From: Desulfuromonadales bacterium | GTDB lineage: Bacteria > Desulfobacterota > Desulfuromonadia > Geobacterales > Pseudopelobacteraceae | Reading direction: 5' to 3' | Length of the DNA: 64,000 nucleotides | NCBI GenBank assembly: GCA_016650295.1 | Contig: JAENWA010000059.1 | Coordinates: 1 to 64,000 of the forward strand | Shown here: piece by piece, positions 20,111-29,723 of the stretch | Position numbering within the stretch: the stretch's first letter is position 1 | Layout: each line of letters starts with the position of its first letter | Notes under the pieces: model-generated | Seen by the model: the letters and a program-made list of their open reading frames with translations, nothing else | Told to the model about the DNA's origin: nothing | Databases searched by the model: none | Program-made: the position numbers and the translations under genes

Positions 20111-20150
20111 AAAGCCGGGTCCCCTGCAAGGTTCCCGGCTTTTTTTTCGT
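20111..20150 (+). terminator. Intrinsic terminator
   Basis: Arms AAGCCGGG and CCCGGCTT are followed by TTTTTT. It closes the unit of the Cys-rich and membrane-protein genes; the M1 peptidase gene on the other strand ends 54 bases further on. Confidence 0.9.
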
Positions 20151-20203
20151 TCTCTTTTAGCGGTTGAAATCGAAACAATAAAGAGATTGTCAGGCCAGTG
20201 TAT

Positions 20204-22270
20204 TTAAAACCGAACGGATGTCGCTCCAGCGGTTGGCATAATTGTACTCTTGTGCCGGATCGCCCCGCGAGTAAATGTCAGGGAACCATATTTGCCATAG
20301 TGCGTGATCTTAGGCGCATACTGCTCGGCCGCCGCCTCGGAGAGCGGCTGAAAAAGGGCAGCGACCCGTTCCGACGAAGCGGGGTGCTGCTGTACCAGGA
20401 AGAGCAACCCGTCCGGGGCCTTCATCACGTCATCTTGTACTGAAAACTCCTTGCCATGAAGTGCAATCCCGGCAGGAAGCCGCGGCAACAGCGATCTCTG
20501 CTTCGGGACACCACAGAACAGCAGGTCGTGTCCCTGTATGCGGGTCGCATCAAGCTGATCCTCTCCGATCACCGCAGCCCTCCCCTGCCCCAGCGATTCC
20601 AGCAGGAGCCTGAACGTTTCCACTCGTGCCTGGCACTCCTCGGTCATGACGCCCAGGAGCTGTTTCGAAGCTTTGATGCTGTTGACGGTCACGGGTATCT
20701 CATCCTTTGCAAGGACACGAAACACTTCTGAATCGGGATCAAGTGACAGCTGCCGAGGCTCCGAGGGACTGGAGATAGTAAACGCTGTCATTCCCCCGGT
20801 GACCTGAAGAAGTTCTCGAACCGGCTGCCCGTCTGTCTCCAAGCGGAGCTGCAGCAGCAGTGCATAGAGTGGCGGGGACTGCATAACCGTGCCGGAGACT
20901 GTCCAGTCCGGCCCCTCGCGGCGGCGGGTTACTTTCGAAAGCGCCAAGCGAGGGCCTCCCGTTCGGGTCAGCCACTGTTTCATAAAGGAGGACAGGTCCC
21001 GGCCGGAACTTCGCGAGAAGGCACGCACAAAATCGCTCCAGCTGGCGGACCGGTACAGCCGCTCACGACAGATTTCCCGCAGGGCACCAAAGAAGGCGCG
21101 ATCACCGATTTCGCTGCGGATCATATGGAAAATCATGGCCCCCTTGCCGTAGCCGATAGCACGGGAGGCCGGATCAATACGGCTGATGAAACCGGAAAGC
21201 GGAAAGTCGTTATCCGGGGTCACGAGCCCGGCGTAATCAGTGAGAATCTGCATCCGGTAATCCCGCCCCTCGGCAGACGAACGCCTCTCTTTCAGCAGGT
21301 AGTCGGCCAGATAGGTAACCAGCGCCTCCGACCAGTTTCCCTCGCTCTGATCCACCTGGATTGCATTCCCCCACCAGGAGTGGGCGATCTCATGGGGGAA
21401 GCTGGTATCTATGATGAACGGAAGCCGGATGATCGAGCTGCCGAGCAGTGTGAATGAGGGGAAACCATAACCGGTCGGGAGAAAATTCTCCACTACGGCA
21501 AATTTCTCGAAGGGATAGGGACCGAACAGGTCGCTGTATAATGCGATATACCTGGCGGCCGCGGCCAGGTAGCGGGATGACAGGGATGCATTATCCGGAT
21601 AGAAGTAGGTGTAAAGATCCACCCCGGCTACCCGCCTTTCCTCGATCCGGTAGGGACCGGCGCACAGGGTCAGCCCGCCGACCGGTCGCGATTCTTCCCA
21701 GGAAGAGTGTGAGAAGCCCCCCACCGTCACCCTCGACACCCTTCTTCCGGCCGTCAGCGCCTCAATCCCGGCCGGAGCTGTAATCCGGACAGTTCGGTGC
21801 CGGGGAGTTCCCGAGGTGGCCGGATACCATCCGGCGCCTTCACCGAGAAATGTTCCCAGGGTAGAGATGGAGCCGTTCACCCCGTAGGTCGGGTACTCAC
21901 TGCTGCCGGGATGTTGAGGCAGCGGGTCGTTGAATACCGCCCGGTAGGCAACTGTTACCGAAATCGCTCCCGGTCCTGCCGATGAGGGGATATCCAGGGA
22001 AAGTGTACCATCGGCAAAGGTAAAAGGGCTTTTCGCGCCGGAGGTACTAACCGATTCGATATGTGCCGTCGGCGACAGCTTCAGGATGACTCTGTGCAGA
22101 TCCGCTGCAAACGTGATCGTGCTCTCGCCAATCAGGAGATGATCGGACGGCAGCAGGGTAACCGCTATCTCCTGCCGCTCAACCGACGGTTGCTGCCATT
22201 CGGCCGAGGCGCTGGAGACCTGGCAAAAAACAGAGAGTGCAAACACCACTCGTGCTACTATGTGACTCAC
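20204..22270 (-). CDS. Exported M1-family (gluzincin) metallopeptidase
   Basis: A 688-residue aminopeptidase-like protein. The signal peptide ends near VSSASAEW (residue 24). A beta-rich N-terminal domain (35-200) is followed by the catalytic domain with the zinc motif HEIAHSWWGN (HExxH) and the third ligand Glu in NWSEALVTYLADY. The family's GAMEN-like substrate motif is present only in altered form (GFPSFTLLGSS), as in several exported M1 relatives. The C-terminal 200 residues hold a second beta domain and a unique region. The start is GTG 22270 with GGGGG 7 bases upstream. It probably trims peptides in the periplasm or outside the cell. Confidence 0.88.
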   Translation of the reverse strand: MSHIVARVVFALSVFCQVSSASAEWQQPSVERQEIAVTLLPSDHLLIGESTITFAADLHRVILKLSPTAHIESVSTSGAKSPFTFADGTLSLDIPSSAGPGAISVTVAYRAVFNDPLPQHPGSSEYPTYGVNGSISTLGTFLGEGAGWYPATSGTPRHRTVRITAPAGIEALTAGRRVSRVTVGGFSHSSWEESRPVGGLTLCAGPYRIEERRVAGVDLYTYFYPDNASLSSRYLAAAARYIALYSDLFGPYPFEKFAVVENFLPTGYGFPSFTLLGSSIIRLPFIIDTSFPHEIAHSWWGNAIQVDQSEGNWSEALVTYLADYLLKERRSSAEGRDYRMQILTDYAGLVTPDNDFPLSGFISRIDPASRAIGYGKGAMIFHMIRSEIGDRAFFGALREICRERLYRSASWSDFVRAFSRSSGRDLSSFMKQWLTRTGGPRLALSKVTRRREGPDWTVSGTVMQSPPLYALLLQLRLETDGQPVRELLQVTGGMTAFTISSPSEPRQLSLDPDSEVFRVLAKDEIPVTVNSIKASKQLLGVMTEECQARVETFRLLLESLGQGRAAVIGEDQLDATRIQGHDLLFCGVPKQRSLLPRLPAGIALHGKEFSVQDDVMKAPDGLLFLVQQHPASSERVAALFQPLSEAAAEQYAPKITHYGKYGSLTFTRGAIRHKSTIMPTAGATSVRF

Positions 22271-22396
22271 ACCAAACCCCCGGATGCTGATGACCTTATT
22301 TTCTTCATTCCGTGAAGAAATTATACTATATTCTGAACGTTGCTAACCAGCAGTACCGCACAATCAACTTCAAACAGCTTCAGGAAGGCACCTCAC

Positions 22397-23233
22397 ATGT
22401 TCAAAACAATGCAATTGATCCTCATCCTCGTATGCTGTGCCGCTGTACCGGCCAATGCCTTTACCGATGGAGTGATCACCCGGATGAACGACAGACAGAC
22501 CGTCAGTTTTTCACAGATGATGGCGGACACGGAAGGCTCGAATGTCATTTTTGTCGCCGAAAGCCATGACAACAAAAAACATCACGAATTGGAACTCGAT
22601 GTTATCCGCTCGCTCCGGGCAAAAAAAATCCCGCTGGCAATCGGGCTGGAGATGTTTCAGTCGGACAACCAGAAACAGCTCGATGACTGGATAGAAGGCA
22701 GGGTAACGGAACAAGGCTTCAAAGCGGTCTTTGCCAGGAACTGGTCATACGACTGGTCCTTGTACAGGGATATTTTCATCTTTGCCCGCGACAATCATAT
22801 TTCGATGGTTGCCCTCAACATCCCGAAAGAAATCGTCTTCAAGGTAGCACGACAGGGCTTTGCCTCTCTGACACCCGAAGAGCGGAAGAATCTTCCCTCC
22901 GGAGTCACCTGCGACATCAACAAACCCCAAACCGAGTTTCTCAAGAAGACATTCCAGAATGTCTTCAAGCATGAGGCAAAGGGGAATGTATTCAACAATT
23001 TCTGTGAAGCGCAGGCGGTGCGTAACAACGGCATGGCAATGACCATCGCCAACGACCAGAAGAGTCATCCCGGCAGAAAACTCGTAGCGCTGGCCGGTAT
23101 CTGGCATGCGGTTAAACACGGCATCCCTGAACGTTTGACAGACAACAGCTTCAAGGTAATACTCCCGGAAATTTACGAACTGAACGCACAAAATGCCACA
23201 CCCGCACAAGCTGACTACCTGATCGGATGGTGA
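22397..23233 (+). CDS. ChaN/Tiki-superfamily haem- or iron-associated exported protein
   Basis: A 278-residue protein with a signal peptide (cleavage near PANA, residue 20). It carries the ChaN hallmarks VIFVAESHDNKKHHELELDV (His-rich start of the fold), IGLEMFQSDNQ and LVALAGIWHAVKHGIPERL. In Campylobacter, ChaN binds haem pairs at the outer membrane; other family members are proteases or have unknown roles. There is no lipobox cysteine in the usual place, so it is probably periplasmic and soluble. AGGAAGG lies 8 bases before ATG 22397. It is divergent from the M1 peptidase. Confidence 0.85.
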   Translation: MFKTMQLILILVCCAAVPANAFTDGVITRMNDRQTVSFSQMMADTEGSNVIFVAESHDNKKHHELELDVIRSLRAKKIPLAIGLEMFQSDNQKQLDDWIEGRVTEQGFKAVFARNWSYDWSLYRDIFIFARDNHISMVALNIPKEIVFKVARQGFASLTPEERKNLPSGVTCDINKPQTEFLKKTFQNVFKHEAKGNVFNNFCEAQAVRNNGMAMTIANDQKSHPGRKLVALAGIWHAVKHGIPERLTDNSFKVILPEIYELNAQNATPAQADYLIGW

Positions 23234-23319
23234 ATTGTCTCTCGAATAATCCGGCTGTTTGAAACTTCGGCCCAATTGTCTGCTGATTGTAAACTGTTAC
23301 CATCCAACTATGTCTGAAC

Positions 23320-25857
23320 CTACGTCCCCCTGGGCTTTGCCCGGCGGGTCGGCAGCGCACTCCAGGGGTCATCCGGCCAGGGATGCTTTGGATAACGCCC
23401 CTTCAGCTCTTTTTTTATCTGATGATAGGAGCCATCCCAGAACCCCTTCAGATCCAGCGTCACCTGAATCGGCCGCCCGGCCGGTGATAACAGGTGCAGC
23501 AGTACCCCCACCCGCCCGTCGGCAATGGTCGGCGTTTCGGCCAGTCCGAACAATTCCTGCAGCTTCACCGCCAGTATCGGCCGGTCTCCCTGGCAATAAT
23601 CAAGCCTGATCCGGGAACCGCTGGGCACGGCCAAGTGGGTCGGGGCCAGCTTTTCCAGGGCCTGTTTCTGACGATAATCAAGCAACGCCAGCAGAATCGT
23701 GACACAATTGAGCCCTGCCAGCTGCCGGGCTGTGCGGATGCCGGGCAGCAGCGGTCCCAGCCACTCCTCCAGCGTATCCAGCAGTGCGGCATCCGATAAA
23801 TCCGGCCAGCCGTCGTCGGGAAATACCCGCCCAAGCAGTCCGATACGAGCCTGCAGCTGATAAAACTGGTCATCCCGCGCTAACAGCTCCAGGGCAGAAG
23901 TCCGCACCGCAGCGACAACGACCGGCACCGCGGCATCCGCCGGGGGCGTTATTGCTGTTGTAGCAAGTGTAACAGCTCCATAGAGCTCCTCTCTGGCAGC
24001 CAGCACCCGCCCCTCGCGGCAATCCCAGACAAGACGGTCATCCCGCGTAATCCGTCCACCCGCTTCAGTGCGCAGCAGCTCCATATCCAGCGGCTCCGCC
24101 AGATGAATGATCCCTTCGGCCTGTTCGCCGCCATCCACCGCGACCGCTATCAGCAGGGAACTGCTCTGGATCAGCCCCTTTGACGCCAGCCGGGCTCCGC
24201 GACCGTTGGCCAGCAGATAGCGCTCGCTGCCCTGTTCGCGCTGAACAGCCACCCGGTCCGGATAAGCGGCCAGCAGCAATCGGCTTACACCCCCGCTACC
24301 GGCATGGTCAGCTGTTGCCGTGCCCGGCATTCGCCGCAGCTGGCGGGCGACCCGCTCAACCGCCTTGAGGGCCGCGGGATCGACCGATTCAGGCGCACGC
24401 CCGTTCCTGCGGTACGACTGCAAAATATCCAGCCGTTCGCTGACATCGGTCATGGGCTGAAGGTTTCCGGCTGACGGGCGCCGCCGGATAATATCCCGTT
24501 CGGAGAGCAGCGCCGCCAGGTCACAGCCGGTACTGAAGCAGCCGATCTGGCGCGAACGGAGCAGCAGGGCGGCCAGGCGCGGGTGCAGCGGCATTCGGGC
24601 CATACTGTTCCCCTGTTCTGTAATCCGGCCGGTTGCGTCCAGGGCCGAAAGTTCGGTCAGCAGGCTCCGCGCGGCTTCCATGGCCGCCGCGGGCGGCGGG
24701 TCCAGCCAGGTAAGCGTCAATGGATCGGCAACTCCCCAGGCAGCCAATTCCAGGACCAGCGCGGACAGGTCACTGTCCAGAATCTCCGGCGGGGTATGGG
24801 CGGTCATGGCGCTGAAGGTATGTCTGCTGAACAGACGATAGCAGGTTCCGGGAGCCAGCCGACCGGCCCTCCCCTTGCGCTGTTCGGCGGAGGCCTTTGA
24901 TTCCCGGACCGTCACCAGCCGGTTCATCCCGCTGCCCAGGTCATGGCGCATGCGTCGCGACAGGCCGCAGTCAATGACCGTTCGCACCCCTGCGACCGTC
25001 AGGCTGGTTTCGGCGATACTGGTTGCCAGGATAACCTTGCGCTGTTGTCCAGGCTGGATGGCGGCCTGCTGCATGTCAAAGGGGAGATCGCCATACAGCG
25101 GGTGAATGGCGATGTCGCGCTGTTCAAGTCCCGCCTCGGCCAGGCGGCTGACACAGGCACGAATCTCTCCGGCTCCGGGCAGAAACGCCAGGATATCCCC
25201 TCCAGTCTCCCTCAGGGCTCGCAGTATGGCGGCCGTCATGCGCGGCGGCAGTGGACCGTGGGGCTGGTCCTCCAGATAGATCTCCGCGACCGGGAACGAC
25301 CGACCGGCGGAACTAACGACCGGTGCACCGCCCATCAACTGTGAAAGCGGCCGGCATTCCAGTGTTGCCGACATGACCAGGATCTTAAGGTCTTCCCGTA
25401 CCTGACGCTGGACATCGAGACCGAGCGCCAGCCCCAGATCGGCGTGGATGCTTCGTTCATGGAACTCGTCGAAGATCACCATGGCAACACCTTCCAGCAG
25501 CGGATCGTTCTGGATGCGGCGGGTCAGAATTCCTTCGGTAACGACCTCAATACGGGTGTCCGGACCGCTGCATCTGTCAAAACGGATGGTGTACCCAACC
25601 GTTCGGCCGACCTCCTCGCCGATAGAGGTCGCCATCCAGCGGGCAGCTGAAACGGCAGCCAGGCGGCGCGGTTCCAGCATGAGTATACGGCCTGATTCGG
25701 GTGGAATGACGTCGAGCAGGGCCAGGGGGACACGGGTGGTCTTGCCGGCGCCGGGCGGGGCGTGCAGGATGCAGTTGGGGTTGCTGCGGATGGTCTGCAG
25801 GAGTTCGGGCAGGATCTCGTCAATAGGCAGGGATTGCATTACTGCTTTGGAAGACAT
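23320..25857 (-). CDS. hrpB: ATP-dependent helicase HrpB (DEAH family)
   Basis: An 845-residue RNA-helicase-like protein. Motifs: APPGAGKTTRVPLALL (I), LEPRRLAAVSAARWM (Ia), VIFDEFHERS (II), LVMSATLE (III), ATSIAETSLTV (V) and QRKGRAGRLAPGTCYRLFS (VI). The C-terminal HrpB-specific region ends with FWDGSYHQIKKELKGRYPKHPWPDDP, which is diagnostic of HrpB. Length matches the family. Its cellular role in bacteria is poorly known. No operon partner is evident; the start is ATG 25857 (or ATG 25839). Confidence 0.93.
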   Translation of the reverse strand: MSSKAVMQSLPIDEILPELLQTIRSNPNCILHAPPGAGKTTRVPLALLDVIPPESGRILMLEPRRLAAVSAARWMATSIGEEVGRTVGYTIRFDRCSGPDTRIEVVTEGILTRRIQNDPLLEGVAMVIFDEFHERSIHADLGLALGLDVQRQVREDLKILVMSATLECRPLSQLMGGAPVVSSAGRSFPVAEIYLEDQPHGPLPPRMTAAILRALRETGGDILAFLPGAGEIRACVSRLAEAGLEQRDIAIHPLYGDLPFDMQQAAIQPGQQRKVILATSIAETSLTVAGVRTVIDCGLSRRMRHDLGSGMNRLVTVRESKASAEQRKGRAGRLAPGTCYRLFSRHTFSAMTAHTPPEILDSDLSALVLELAAWGVADPLTLTWLDPPPAAAMEAARSLLTELSALDATGRITEQGNSMARMPLHPRLAALLLRSRQIGCFSTGCDLAALLSERDIIRRRPSAGNLQPMTDVSERLDILQSYRRNGRAPESVDPAALKAVERVARQLRRMPGTATADHAGSGGVSRLLLAAYPDRVAVQREQGSERYLLANGRGARLASKGLIQSSSLLIAVAVDGGEQAEGIIHLAEPLDMELLRTEAGGRITRDDRLVWDCREGRVLAAREELYGAVTLATTAITPPADAAVPVVVAAVRTSALELLARDDQFYQLQARIGLLGRVFPDDGWPDLSDAALLDTLEEWLGPLLPGIRTARQLAGLNCVTILLALLDYRQKQALEKLAPTHLAVPSGSRIRLDYCQGDRPILAVKLQELFGLAETPTIADGRVGVLLHLLSPAGRPIQVTLDLKGFWDGSYHQIKKELKGRYPKHPWPDDPWSALPTRRAKPRGT

Positions 25858-25929
25858 GCTGACCCTTCAGGCTCCATATATTTATACTTCAAATAGGCGT
25901 AGAATTGAACCAAAGGAAACAGATAAACC

Positions 25930-26346
25930 ATGAGAACATTAATGACCATGTTTGCAATCACACTGATGGCGGCCTCGGGAACGGCGCAGGCGGCCAAGGA
26001 TCAGGACATCTTTACAATAGAGTACTGCCCGTCCACGGCCATGACATCCAGCCAGACACCCGGTTCCCTGACAGCCAAGTTCGGCCGCCCGGGTTCCAGG
26101 GATCTCAAGCCCTATATCGGTACGGGACTGGCGTACAGCCTTCCCTCACCGCAGGATAAAACCGGTGACAATCCGACCGGAGTAAAGGCCGGTGTGGCAG
26201 GACAGGTCGGCCTCAGCATCAAACTCAGCGAACAGGCCGAGTTGAATCTTGACTACAAGCTTCTCTCTCTGACGCCGGATGCGCTGCATGGTAGTAATTC
26301 CGCATCGCCACAGCTGTTCGGACTGCGGTTGGGATGCACTTTCTAA
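25930..26346 (+). CDS. Small exported outer-membrane-type beta-barrel protein
   Basis: A 138-residue protein. The signal peptide is residues 1-21 (cleavage near AQAA). The mature part has alternating polar and hydrophobic strands (LKPYIGTGLAYSL, GVAGQVGLSIKLSEQAELNL, QLFGLRLGCTF) and ends in phenylalanine, as outer-membrane barrels do for BAM recognition. It is short for a full barrel (about six strands). AAAGGAAACAG lies ahead of the ATG. It is divergent from hrpB by 72 bases. No specific function can be assigned. Confidence 0.7.
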   Translation: MRTLMTMFAITLMAASGTAQAAKDQDIFTIEYCPSTAMTSSQTPGSLTAKFGRPGSRDLKPYIGTGLAYSLPSPQDKTGDNPTGVKAGVAGQVGLSIKLSEQAELNLDYKLLSLTPDALHGSNSASPQLFGLRLGCTF

Positions 26347-26433
26347 CCCGCTGGAAGATTGATCTGTTCAATCTCACTGCCATCTCATCGCAAGCAACGC
26401 ACGTATCCTGTTTTCAGGATTATGTGACGGGCG

Positions 26434-27333
26434 TCAAAGCCTGATCAGGTCCTCATGCGCCTCATCATGGGGGTTGATGTGGATCATCACGTCACCCACA
26501 TTGGGAAAGCCTTCAAAAATCAGTTTTTTGACCTTGGTGGCGATGTCATGGGATTCCTTGACCGTCATATTGGGATCCATATCCAGCTTCAGATCAATGA
26601 CCATGTACTGACCGGTACGCCGTCCGCGGATATCATGGACATGCTCGACCCGCTCGACACTCTCGGCCAGACGGGTGACTTTTTCGATAAAATCGGGCGG
26701 CGCGCTGCCGTCCATCAGGTCGTGGGCCGCATCCCGAAAGGTCTGGTAGCCGATGTGCAGGATGAAGAATGCAGTCAGACCGGCCGCCAGCGGGTCCATG
26801 ATGCCGAATCCGAAGAAGGCGCCTGCAACACCGATCAGGGTCGAGATCGAGGTAATGGCATCCTTGCGATGATCCTTGGCAATGGCCAGCAGAGACGGGC
26901 TGGCCAGTTCCGCACCGGTCTTCTGGGTAAAGCGGTACAGCCATTCCTTGATGATAATGGTCAGAAACGCAGCGACTACCGCGATCATCCGGGGTGACTG
27001 GAATCTTCTATCTATGATGGTGTGAATGGAACTTGACAGTATCCAGCCGCCGGTGGCGAGAATAACCAGCGACACCAGCAGCGCCGCCAGACTCTCCGCC
27101 CGGCCGTGACCATAGGGGTGCTGTTCGTCGAATGGTTTGCGACCCAGTTTGAGCGCCACCATGGTGGAAAAGATTGCCACAAAATCGCAGCCGCTCTCGA
27201 TACCATCGGCAAAAACAGCTTCCGAATGCCCCCAATGTCCGGCGGCCATCTTGAAGACCATCAGAACCGCATTGACCCAGAAGCCGATCCTTACGATCCT
27301 GTCGGCGCTGTCAAATCGTTCGTTTCGTTGCAT
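26434..27333 (-). CDS. Cation diffusion facilitator (CDF) metal efflux transporter
   Basis: A 299-residue inner-membrane protein of the CDF/ZitB family, which exports divalent metals such as zinc, iron, manganese or cobalt in exchange for protons. Six membrane segments span residues 10-200; the metal site residues appear as ADGIESGCDF in TM2 and HRKDAITS in TM5. The C-terminal cytoplasmic domain (205-295) shows the ferredoxin-like metal-binding fold with HVHDIRGRRTGQY and HINPHDE. Start ATG 27333 has GGAG 6 bases upstream, in the end of recJ, with which it is probably co-transcribed. Metal specificity cannot be told. Confidence 0.9.
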   Translation of the reverse strand: MQRNERFDSADRIVRIGFWVNAVLMVFKMAAGHWGHSEAVFADGIESGCDFVAIFSTMVALKLGRKPFDEQHPYGHGRAESLAALLVSLVILATGGWILSSSIHTIIDRRFQSPRMIAVVAAFLTIIIKEWLYRFTQKTGAELASPSLLAIAKDHRKDAITSISTLIGVAGAFFGFGIMDPLAAGLTAFFILHIGYQTFRDAAHDLMDGSAPPDFIEKVTRLAESVERVEHVHDIRGRRTGQYMVIDLKLDMDPNMTVKESHDIATKVKKLIFEGFPNVGDVMIHINPHDEAHEDLIRL

Positions 27334-27335
27334 GA

Positions 27336-29045
27336 CTACTCCGATGGACGCAGGTCCCTGATCCGCAGTTGCAGGCTGGATGACCCGTTCCATTGGTTCA
27401 TTTCCGGAAAAAATGCGATATCAATCAGCCCGGATGTTTCGCGGTCCGCCAGACTGAAGGCGATCGCAGTGAATGTGCAGTTGTCCCTGGTCAGGCGCAG
27501 ACGCAGGTGCCCTTCCCCCACCGTCCTCCGCTCAGTAACCGTCATAGTGCGCAGCATCAGAACCGGCTCGGGATTACCCATGCCGAATGGTTCGAGACGC
27601 TTCAGTTCCAGGGCCAGCTCTTTGGTTACATCAGCAGGCTGAAGCTCCGCGTCAATCGTCAGCATCGGCTCAAGGTCGCTCTCCGTCAGTCTGGCGGCAG
27701 CCTCGGCTTCGAACGATTCCGCAAAAGCAGACACATGTTCAGCCTTCAGTCCGATGCCGGCAGCATAACGATGGCCGCCAAAGCGTTCCAGAAACCGGGC
27801 ACAGGGTCCGAGTGCTTCAAGAAGATGAAATCCGGGGATGCTGCGACCGGAACCCTTTCCCATTCCATCATCCGTCAGCGCAATCAGTATCGTTGGCCGA
27901 TGATAGCGCTCAACCATGCGTGCTGCAACAATGCCGATCACCCCCTGGTGCCATTCCTCCGAGGCAAGCACTATGCTGCGCCGGGTCTGAATGCCTCCCG
28001 AGGATTCAATCCGGGCGACCGCCTGATCGAAGATGCGCCGTTCGATGGCCTGCCGCTCTGCATTGGCACTGTCCAGTTCATCGGCAATCAGCAGGGATTC
28101 ATCAAAACTGTCGCTCATCAGCAGGTCAACGCCGGGAACGGCGCTTTCCATACGCCCGGCGGCATTCAGACGCGGCGCCAGACGAAAGCCGACCTGTCCG
28201 CAGCTTACAACGCCTTCCTTGATGCCGGCAACACGTTTAAGCGCCTGCAGGCCCGGTCTTGTTGAAGAGGACAACCGTTGCAGCCCTTGAAATGCATAGA
28301 TCCGGTTCTGGTTGACCAGCGGCACTACATCGGCAATCGTACCCAGGGCAACCAGATCGAGCCAGTCCCGCAGGTCGGGAGGCGGGCTGCCTTCAAAGGC
28401 GCCATCACTCCGCAGGCCCGCCCGCAGGGCAACCAGCAGGTTGAAGGCCACTCCGACACCGGCCAGAGACTTGAATGGGTACGAACAGCCCGGTTGAAGC
28501 GGATTCAGTACGGCGCAGGCATCCGGTATCGATTCCCCTGGCGTGTGGTGATCAGTAATGATCAGATCAACACCCCGCTGTCGGCACAGAGCTGCTTCAG
28601 CCACGGCGGTAATGCCGCAATCCACCGAAATGATCAGCGAAGCGCCACGGGTGATGATGGACTCGATCGACGCGGCATTCAGGCCGTAACCGTCATCAAA
28701 ACGATTGGGGATAAAATAATCGCAACAAAAACCAGTCATCCGCAGAAAGGAGACCAGCAGCGCGGTTCCGGTAATCCCGTCCACATCGTAATCCCCGTAG
28801 ACACAGATGGTATCCCGGTTGCGGCGGGCTTGCAGGAGCCGTGCGACCGCCGCCGCCATCCCGCGCAGAAGAAATGGGTCAAGCATGTCGGCCAGTGCAG
28901 GGCTGAGAAAAGTACTGATTTCATCCGACATGCGACAGCCACGGGCAGCAAGGATCATCGAAATGACCGGGTGCAGCTGCAAATCACCGGATGGCTGCTC
29001 AGTTTCAGTTTTCGGGATGTCCCGCACTTCCCAGCGCTTGTTCAT
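27336..29045 (-). CDS. recJ: Single-stranded-DNA-specific exonuclease RecJ
   Basis: A 569-residue 5'-3' exonuclease acting on single-stranded DNA in recombination and repair. The DHH motifs are clear: CVYGDYDVDGITGTALL (near 82), ISVDCGITA, IITDHHTPGESIPDA, and GTIADVVPL; the DHHA1 part has GMGKGSGRSIPGFHL and FGGHRYAAGIGL. The length fits the shorter RecJ forms. The stop overlaps the CDF ribosome binding site. A terminator separates it from the upstream secDF operon, so it probably has its own promoter. Confidence 0.93.
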   Translation of the reverse strand: MNKRWEVRDIPKTETEQPSGDLQLHPVISMILAARGCRMSDEISTFLSPALADMLDPFLLRGMAAAVARLLQARRNRDTICVYGDYDVDGITGTALLVSFLRMTGFCCDYFIPNRFDDGYGLNAASIESIITRGASLIISVDCGITAVAEAALCRQRGVDLIITDHHTPGESIPDACAVLNPLQPGCSYPFKSLAGVGVAFNLLVALRAGLRSDGAFEGSPPPDLRDWLDLVALGTIADVVPLVNQNRIYAFQGLQRLSSSTRPGLQALKRVAGIKEGVVSCGQVGFRLAPRLNAAGRMESAVPGVDLLMSDSFDESLLIADELDSANAERQAIERRIFDQAVARIESSGGIQTRRSIVLASEEWHQGVIGIVAARMVERYHRPTILIALTDDGMGKGSGRSIPGFHLLEALGPCARFLERFGGHRYAAGIGLKAEHVSAFAESFEAEAAARLTESDLEPMLTIDAELQPADVTKELALELKRLEPFGMGNPEPVLMLRTMTVTERRTVGEGHLRLRLTRDNCTFTAIAFSLADRETSGLIDIAFFPEMNQWNGSSSLQLRIRDLRPSE

Positions 29046-29072
29046 CGGCCCTCGTCCTGCTCTTGGATAGAT

Positions 29073-29103
29073 AAAAAAAATCCCCCGGCCAGCGGGGGAT
29101 TCT
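29073..29103 (-). terminator. Intrinsic terminator at end of sec operon
   Basis: Read on the reverse strand, AATCCCCC and GGGGGATT pair and are followed by TTTTTT. It lies 7 bases past the stop of the TPR gene at 29110 and just ahead of recJ. Confidence 0.9.
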
Positions 29104-29109
29104 CAATAA

Positions 29110-29682
29110 TCATTTTTGTGTCGGCTGGCCCGGAGGAGGTGATTGCATCATGCTCTTGATCTGCATGGCGGTCGGACTGTTTGGATCCATCTGCAGATAT
29201 TTTTTCCAGATCGGGATCGCTTTTTCCGGCTGCTTCATATCAACCGAGTAGAGGATGCCCATGTTGTAAAGGCTCTGCAGGTGCCTGGGATCCAGCTGCT
29301 GCGCCTTTTCAAAATTGGCAAGCGCCTTGTCATACCACCCGACCCTGCGGTACATGACCCCCTGGTCGGTCAGTACGTTTGGGTTATTGGGCTGCAGCTC
29401 CAGAACCTTGTTGTAGGCATTGATCGCTTTTTGAGCCTGTTCGGTATCAAAATAGTCATTACCAAGCGACAACCAGGCATTCAGGTTTTTGGGGTCCTGG
29501 GCCACAATCTTTTCCGCTTCGGCAATTCGGCTGACGTAGTCTGTTGGCGAGCCGGATCCGGCCGGTATGGAGGCGGCAGACTGCTGGCTCTTGCCGGCCG
29601 TACTCATGCTGAAAATCAGAAAGCCGCCCAAAGCACCGACGATCAGTGCTACTACTGCAATCAGTATGGATTCTTTTTTCAA
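29110..29682 (-). CDS. Membrane-anchored TPR protein
   Basis: A 190-residue protein with an N-terminal membrane anchor (residues 5-27, ILIAVVALIVGALGGFLIF) and three TPR units (60-165: LNAWLSLGNDYFDTEQAQKA, PNVLTDQGVMYRRVGWYDKA, LQSLYNMGILYSVDMKQPEKA). The tail is Pro/Gln-rich. It is the last gene of the secD-secF operon, 41 bases after secF, and its neighbour position is shared in Geobacter relatives; a role near the translocon is possible but not proven. The start is TTG 29682, with AAGGAG 9 bases upstream; an overlapping ATG lies in another frame. Confidence 0.85.
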   Translation of the reverse strand: MKKESILIAVVALIVGALGGFLIFSMSTAGKSQQSAASIPAGSGSPTDYVSRIAEAEKIVAQDPKNLNAWLSLGNDYFDTEQAQKAINAYNKVLELQPNNPNVLTDQGVMYRRVGWYDKALANFEKAQQLDPRHLQSLYNMGILYSVDMKQPEKAIPIWKKYLQMDPNSPTAMQIKSMMQSPPPGQPTQK

Positions 29683-29723
29683 CGGGCATCTCCTTGAGTG
29701 AACTTACTGCGTGCTGAGCTTAT